This document shows positions 59,100 to 64,000 of a DNA stretch of 64,000 nucleotides, piece by piece. This stretch comes from Glycine soja. Lineage: Eukaryota > Streptophyta > Magnoliopsida > Fabales > Fabaceae. The first letter of the stretch is position 1. Every line of letters begins with the position of its first letter. The translations under genes were made by a program, and so were the position numbers. The DNA lies in assembly GCF_004193775.1 (NCBI RefSeq), contig NC_041002.1:11444485-11508484 (forward strand), given 5' to 3'. Below the pieces are notes generated by a model. That model was not told where the DNA came from, did no database searches, and saw nothing but the letters and a program-made list of their open reading frames with translations.

Positions 59100-60650
59100 T
59101 TTGTTAGAGAGTTAGGCCATTCAATCAGTGTGCAATGTTTTTATCGTGACTTCTTCTTTATTTATGTTCCCTTTTTTCTTTTGTTTTGTCCATATTTGTA
59201 TATAACCTTTGCTATGTTGTTGTGTTTGGTGTGTGTCTGTCTATCTATTACATTCATAGTTAGAAATATTTTTTCTATGCACACGTGGCACCAACACCTT
59301 TACACACACGTTGAGACATTAGGCCCTATACCTGGGTCTATGTGAGCCATAAGGAGTGGAGATCGATCTGTGGTCATGCTGGGTCTCTGACTCGCTTGAT
59401 AATAGTGAAGCCTCATCTAGAGTTTTCCTCTTTTGGTAATGCATTGTCGTTGATAGTCCCTATCGCCACAATGTATTATCTAAGAGGATGATATCTTTAG
59501 AGACCGGTAAGGTTACATGAAAGTACCCTTAGGAGTTGTCACTAGATGTGGACTTTTGGATCCTTTCCATTAGATTCCTGAATTAGGGGGTACATAGCAA
59601 ACTCACTCTGGCTTGTTCCTTGATCACATCATGCATCTCTTCATGGCATTGTAATGGACATATCATTCTTGCATTTATCATTTATCATATTCATGCATTG
59701 CATTTACATAAGCCATTGCATTGTCACACATCTTCATTTAGCATGCTTTTTATTCTGCCAACTGCATACATTCTATTTACATCGTTTGCATGTTATGTTC
59801 ACTCATGCATGATCCTTGCATTTTCCTCTGCAAAGAAAATAAACAAAAAAAAAAACAAAAACAAAAAAAAAACAAAAAGAAGGTAACAATGAAGAATGAA
59901 AGTTTACACCACATTCTTAGTTACATGTGTTGGGTACCATGATGATAGCTATAAATAGACCATGTTGGGATTATACACCTATTTCTCTTGAAAAATGATT
60001 GAAAATCACCGTACCTAATGCATTGTTAACTAGGAAATGATGATTCTTCAGGCGTCTCATGTTGATCTCATATTTTCATATGTCATGCATAGCATACGTG
60101 TGCCCTAATCACTCATCTCTATGATAGGTTGTTGAAGTATTGGCAATCAAAATTTCTATTCTTGCAAACATAGGGTTGAACCAAGCACATGCTTTTAAGA
60201 AAAGGTTTTCATCAAGTCAAGGTCAAGTATGGAAGTAACTAGCTTGCAAAAGTTGGGGCAGAAGATGGATTGAGTTTACATAGTTTCTTTGGCTACTGCC
60301 AACACATGATTGAGCTAAATTATTTACAAAATTAGGGACTATTGATTTTCCAACTGCACTTTGACTCTGACAAGATGTAACGAACACTGTTGTTTTAATG
60401 ATGTAATGAGCAATGTTGTTTTAATGAAAATCTGAATTGATTTGACCCTATGTTCTACTGAGTGCCTTGTGTAAATTTGCAATACTTCAACAATGTATTG
60501 TTCACATACATCCATGCTTATTTTTTCTTTTGACATTGGCTGCATTGCTCATTTCATTCTTTCCTTGAAAGTCGAATTGCAGTCATTGTGATCAAAAGGA
60601 AAGAACACACTTTACGGTGCCCTTACCGAACTCGTGGCAAAACTAGAGTG
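59100..60650 (+). other. Untranslated leader of the Ogre-like element
   Basis: A 1.55-kb leader without a convincing gene. In full-length Ogre elements an extra frame lies ahead of gag; none can be supported here. Confidence 0.5.
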
Positions 60651-62426
60651 ATGAGTGAAATAGAGGAGGTGCAAGAGTAGATGAAGGCCGACATGGAGGC
60701 CATGAAAGAGAAAATGACCACAATGATGGAAGCCATGATGAGTATAAGAAAAATGATGGAGGTCAATGCGGCTACAGTTGTTGTCGCAAGTATCGCCACA
60801 GGAGTGGACCCGACTCACCCACCTGGCTTCAATCAAGTAAATCATCCAGCCTTGGATATGGTAGGTCAGGGAGGCAAAGCATTGGGAAGTGCGGGCGGCC
60901 CCCATTTTGTGCAGGTCCAGAACAAGAATTCCTTCTTACCATATGGCTTGCCTCCCAACTATACACCATCCAATATTGCACACACTCCCAATGAGAATGT
61001 TGATAACTCCACACCCATGCCCATTGAGAGCCAACAACCCCAATCTAATCATGCACATGTCTCTCAACCCATGGGGGAGACACATGAAGCACCCTAAGAC
61101 CACAATCTAGTCGACTTCGAGCCTCACGTCGAATATGCCGCTAAGGGGCAGGCATTTTGCAACGTACCCCTGCCAAACGCTTTGGGGGGCCCTCAGTATC
61201 ACCCACAACCACAACCCTTGCATTTTACGGTGGGAAGTGTCCCTCCTGCTATGGTGGAAAGGGAGAGATTTGATCGTATAGAGGAGAGGCTGAGGGCTAT
61301 TGAAGGAGGCAGAGATTATGCCTTTGCTGACATGACAGAACTGTGCCTAGTGCCCGACGTCATTATCCCTCCGAAGTTCAAGGTGTCGGATTTTGATAAA
61401 TACAAAGGGACTACTTGCCCCAAGAATCACTTGAAGATGTACAACAGGAAAATGGGGGCATACTCGAAAAATGAAAAATTGTTGATGCACTTTTTCCAGG
61501 AAAGTCTTACTAGGGTAGCCGTCACCGGGTATACTAATCTGGAACCTTCCTAAGTCCATTCTTGGAAGGACCTAATGGTTGCCTTTATTAGGTAGTATCA
61601 GTCCAATTCTGATATGGTTCCGGATAGAATGCAACTACAGAACATGTGTAAGAAGGAGCATGAATCTTTCAAAGAATATGCCCAAAGATGGAGGGATTTG
61701 GCAGCTCAAGTAGTGCCCCCAATGATGGAGAGGGAGATGATAACAATGATAGTATACACATTATCGGTATTCTACTATGAGAAGATGGTGGGTTACATGC
61801 CTTCAAGCTTTGCCGATTTAGTTTTCTCTGGCGAAAGGATCGAAGTGGGTATGAGAAGAGGAAAATTTGATTATCCTGCTTTGATGAATAGGAAGCTTGG
61901 GGAAAATGGAGAGAATAAGAAGAAGGGAGAAACCCATGCTGTGGTTGTCGTTCCTACATGGCCAAATTTCCCATTAGCCCAACAATATCAATACTCGGCC
62001 AATATCAGTCCTTCTCATTACCCACCTCCCTACCAGCCAAGAATGCCCAATCATCCACAAAGACCATCCCTAAATCGGCCACAAAATCCACCCGATGCAC
62101 ATCCAAGACCAAACACCACCCTTAATACCAATCAAAACACCAACCAGGGAAGGAATTTTCCAGAAAAGAAGCTTGTAGAATTCACCCCAATTCCAATGCC
62201 ATATGCTGACTTACTCCCCTATCTGCTCGATAATGCAATGGCAGTTATAATCCCAACAAAGATTTATCAACCTCTATTTCCCAGAGGATACAAACCCAAT
62301 GTGACATGTGCTTATCATGGGGGAGTTCTAGGGCATTTCATTGAGCATTGTATGACCCTGAAACATAAGGTGCAAAGTTTGATTGATGCAAGCTGGTTAA
62401 GATTCGAGGAGGAAAATTGCATGTGA
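60651..62426 (+). pseudogene. Ogre/Tat-lineage gag with four in-frame stops
   Basis: One continuous reading frame of 592 codons runs from the ATG at 60651 to the TGA/TGT region at 62426 and is broken only by stops at 60678, 61095, 61551 and 61593. There is no frameshift. The parts are: an N-terminal methionine- and glutamate-rich coiled coil (60681-60760), a proline-rich linker, a gag core (about 61240-61900; RFDRIEERLRAIEG, PPKFKVSDFDKYKG, KEHESFKEYAQRWRDLAAQV, FADLVFSGERIE), a proline/asparagine-rich spacer (about 61990-62150) and a C-terminal module with CAYHGGVLGHFIEHC (about 62309-62353). The latter is a CHHC-type knuckle typical of the Tat/Ogre lineage. Confidence 0.85.
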
Positions 62427-63293
62427 GTTCTGATGTTGTCAAGCAATACTCTGTATGATTCTTGGAGCAAGTTGAAGGTTGTTGTTAGATGTCTCTAATG
62501 ACTCATTAGGATTTTCAGGTTTATGCCATTACTGTAAACAACAATCACAATGCTAATAATATGGACAAATTTGATGTCCTTGTCTCTCATTCTCTAACAA
62601 TTACATCTTTGCTTATTTAACTTTCACTGGAATGTGAATGTAAGCAGTTGGTTTGTTTGCTCAAGTGACCTACACTCCTGAGTTGATCTCCAAGTCTGTT
62701 CAATAAGAAATTGCTCGTTCTCCATGTTTAATGAGGGTGTCGTAGATGACGAGTAAAGTAAAAAGTAAAAAAAAAAACACTTGATTGACTGTGTTCCAAA
62801 TAAAAAATAAGAAGTATAGACATTCATGTGACCTCATTTTATCATTCTTAAAAGCTTTCTTTTTGAGAGAAAAGTGAGTTATCAAGAACATAAGTCATTT
62901 GACTTAATCTGTCAATTGAAAATCTTTTAAATATTTTTTGTCCTTGAAAATTCATTTTTGAGAACCTGCACAGTTTCTTTTATTGTTACAAGGTCATGAC
63001 AAAAGATGACAATAGATACCTTAGAGCCCTACATTGGGGCAATGAGAGACACCATGCATGAGCCTCAAGCGAACCTAGGGCCAGATCCGAAGTTCTTACC
63101 CGATAGGTAAAAAACCCGAAAGGGTGGCCTAGGCAAAAATTAGGGTTAATAAAAAATAAAAAAAGGAAAAAACAATCAAGAGCGTGTTATCAGGGGATTG
63201 GTCCTGAAATCTAAACTGCAAAAGGATCTAAGTCAAGATTTGAAATGACACATGACCATGTTTCAACATCCCAAACACTAATTTATCCCTTGC
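62427..63293 (+). other. Non-coding, probably Ogre-like 3' internal sequence
   Basis: No protease, RT or integrase is seen after gag, so pol appears to be deleted here. 63000-63150 (CTACATTGGGGCAATGAGAGAC, then GGGTGGCCTAGGC) is not AT-rich and is most likely element-derived. Confidence 0.4.
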
Positions 63294-63903
63294 TACCCCC
63301 TCCGAGCCAAAGCATATTTGTTTTCAAAAAACAACACAAAAAACAACGAAAACAAAATAAAAACCCCAAGTAGGAACCATCGCTAAACCGACGAGAAGAG
63401 CAATGCAAACTACATATGCATGAAGTTGGGCAATAACGAAAAGAAAAAGAAAATAAAATCCGCCAAAGGCGAGTGAAGAAAAAGAGAGATAAAAGATCTC
63501 CAAATTTTACAAGGAGGGCACAAAAGTGCGATAAGGATTAATGTATAAGACAAAAGGAGTAGGGCCCAACCCAAAAGTTGAAATGAATAAAAGTATAAGC
63601 AACACTCTCAAGGTTCTTACTTAATATAACCCTTAAACACTCTTTGGGCCTCTCTGATCTTTTCTTTCATAGCCTTCTTACCCCTGACCACGTTACAAGC
63701 CCAATAAAGCCCATATGGATCGAGGAATGACTAATTTTTCTTTTAAGTTTGGATTCTAGAATGGAACCCGTACACGCTTGTGATTGTTGAAAAAAATATA
63801 TATAAAAAACCCCTTGGGTTCTCACTTGCGCATTTGAGAAGAAAACTCATTTGACCAGAAGCTCGTGGAAGATGCCCAAAGACAATTGTGATAGTAGGGT
63901 ACA
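63294..63903 (-). repeat. Inverted copy of the 4738-5005 block with its undisturbed flank
   Basis: 63294-63562 is the reverse complement of 4738-5005. To the right the element simply continues (AGGGCCCAACCC...), where the left copy is interrupted by the Ty3 LTR. No gene is present. Confidence 0.75.
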
Positions 63904-64000
63904 TGATGCAATCCTACCCCGCAAGGACATTGGATAAAAGACTCCAAGTAGATTGGGCCAGAGATGCAAAAGAAGGCCCTAATGTTCTCATAAGTCGTAT
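63904..64000 (+). repeat. Start of a second Ty3 LTR, cut by the window end
   Basis: It begins TGATGCAATCC and matches the first 97 bp of the LTR at 3764-4735 with scattered substitutions. The bases before it (GTAGGGTACA) are not a polypurine tract, so this is a 5' LTR or a solo LTR. Confidence 0.85.

Noticed and set aside
59620..59886. Plus-strand frame rich in H, C and I in the Ogre-like leader
   Set aside because: Composition reflects repeated CATTGCAT-type words; it ends in a poly-lysine stretch from A-runs and has no conserved feature.

Overview
This is a window of plant nuclear DNA, most likely from a legume and probably a Glycine (soybean-type) genome. The reasons are the intron-bearing plant gene families, the very AT-rich intergenic DNA, and dense nested LTR retrotransposons. 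Several retrotransposon ends resemble those I know from soybean (SIRE/Maximus-like, Athila/Calypso-like and Ogre-like). The species call is inference. No bacterial, organellar, CRISPR or rRNA sequence was seen.

Only two genes look intact. (1) On the minus strand, 24743-26277 is a four-exon pectinesterase of 369 aa with a signal peptide and all family motifs. (2) On the plus strand, 38467-42558 is a four-exon 2-oxoglutarate/Fe(II) dioxygenase of the SRG1-like type (354 aa) with the full metal and 2OG site; introns 1 and 2 carry long (AT)n tracts close to their 5' splice sites. A third host-gene trace at 6249-6503 is the decayed last exon of a paralogue of gene 2. It lies in the same orientation 36 kb upstream, so this was once a dioxygenase gene cluster, now split by transposons.

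Layout: 1-4735 is a Ty3-type element with a good gag, one in-frame stop before the protease, a gutted pol and a 972-bp 3' LTR. 4736-6192 holds fragments of other elements. 6249-6503 is the dioxygenase relic. 7480-8724 is the 3' end of a SIRE-like element. 9838-19146 is a composite minus-strand Ty1/copia element bounded by 194-bp LTRs and a TGGTT target duplication; its body has been largely replaced by a SIRE-like element and it is split by a solo LTR (10708-12395). 19147-24742 is AT-rich, with a minisatellite and a CACTA-transposon end. 24743-26277 is the pectinesterase. 27498-32900 holds minus-strand Athila-like remnants. 33000-38400 is AT-rich with microsatellites. 38467-42558 is the dioxygenase. 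43044-46247 is a 3.2-kb non-autonomous Mutator-like element with a 10-bp target duplication, carrying an oppositely oriented array of GCCGACGTCGGC-like repeats. 46248-51005 is AT-rich and empty. 51006-56010 is a CACTA scrap, a Ty3-type LTR and an Athila-like element whose primer-binding site is fused to the middle of reverse transcriptase. 58000-63293 is an Ogre-like LTR, leader and gag with four in-frame stops. 63294-64000 is an inverted copy of the 4738-5005 block and the first 97 bp of another copy of the 3764-4735 LTR.

The window does not show a new multigene biological system. The least ordinary signals are paired 12-bp palindromes (GTAATCGATTAC) spaced about two helical turns apart in two SIRE-like LTRs, the Mutator-like element with its internal inverted repeat array, and reciprocal target-site evidence linking the two ends of the window.
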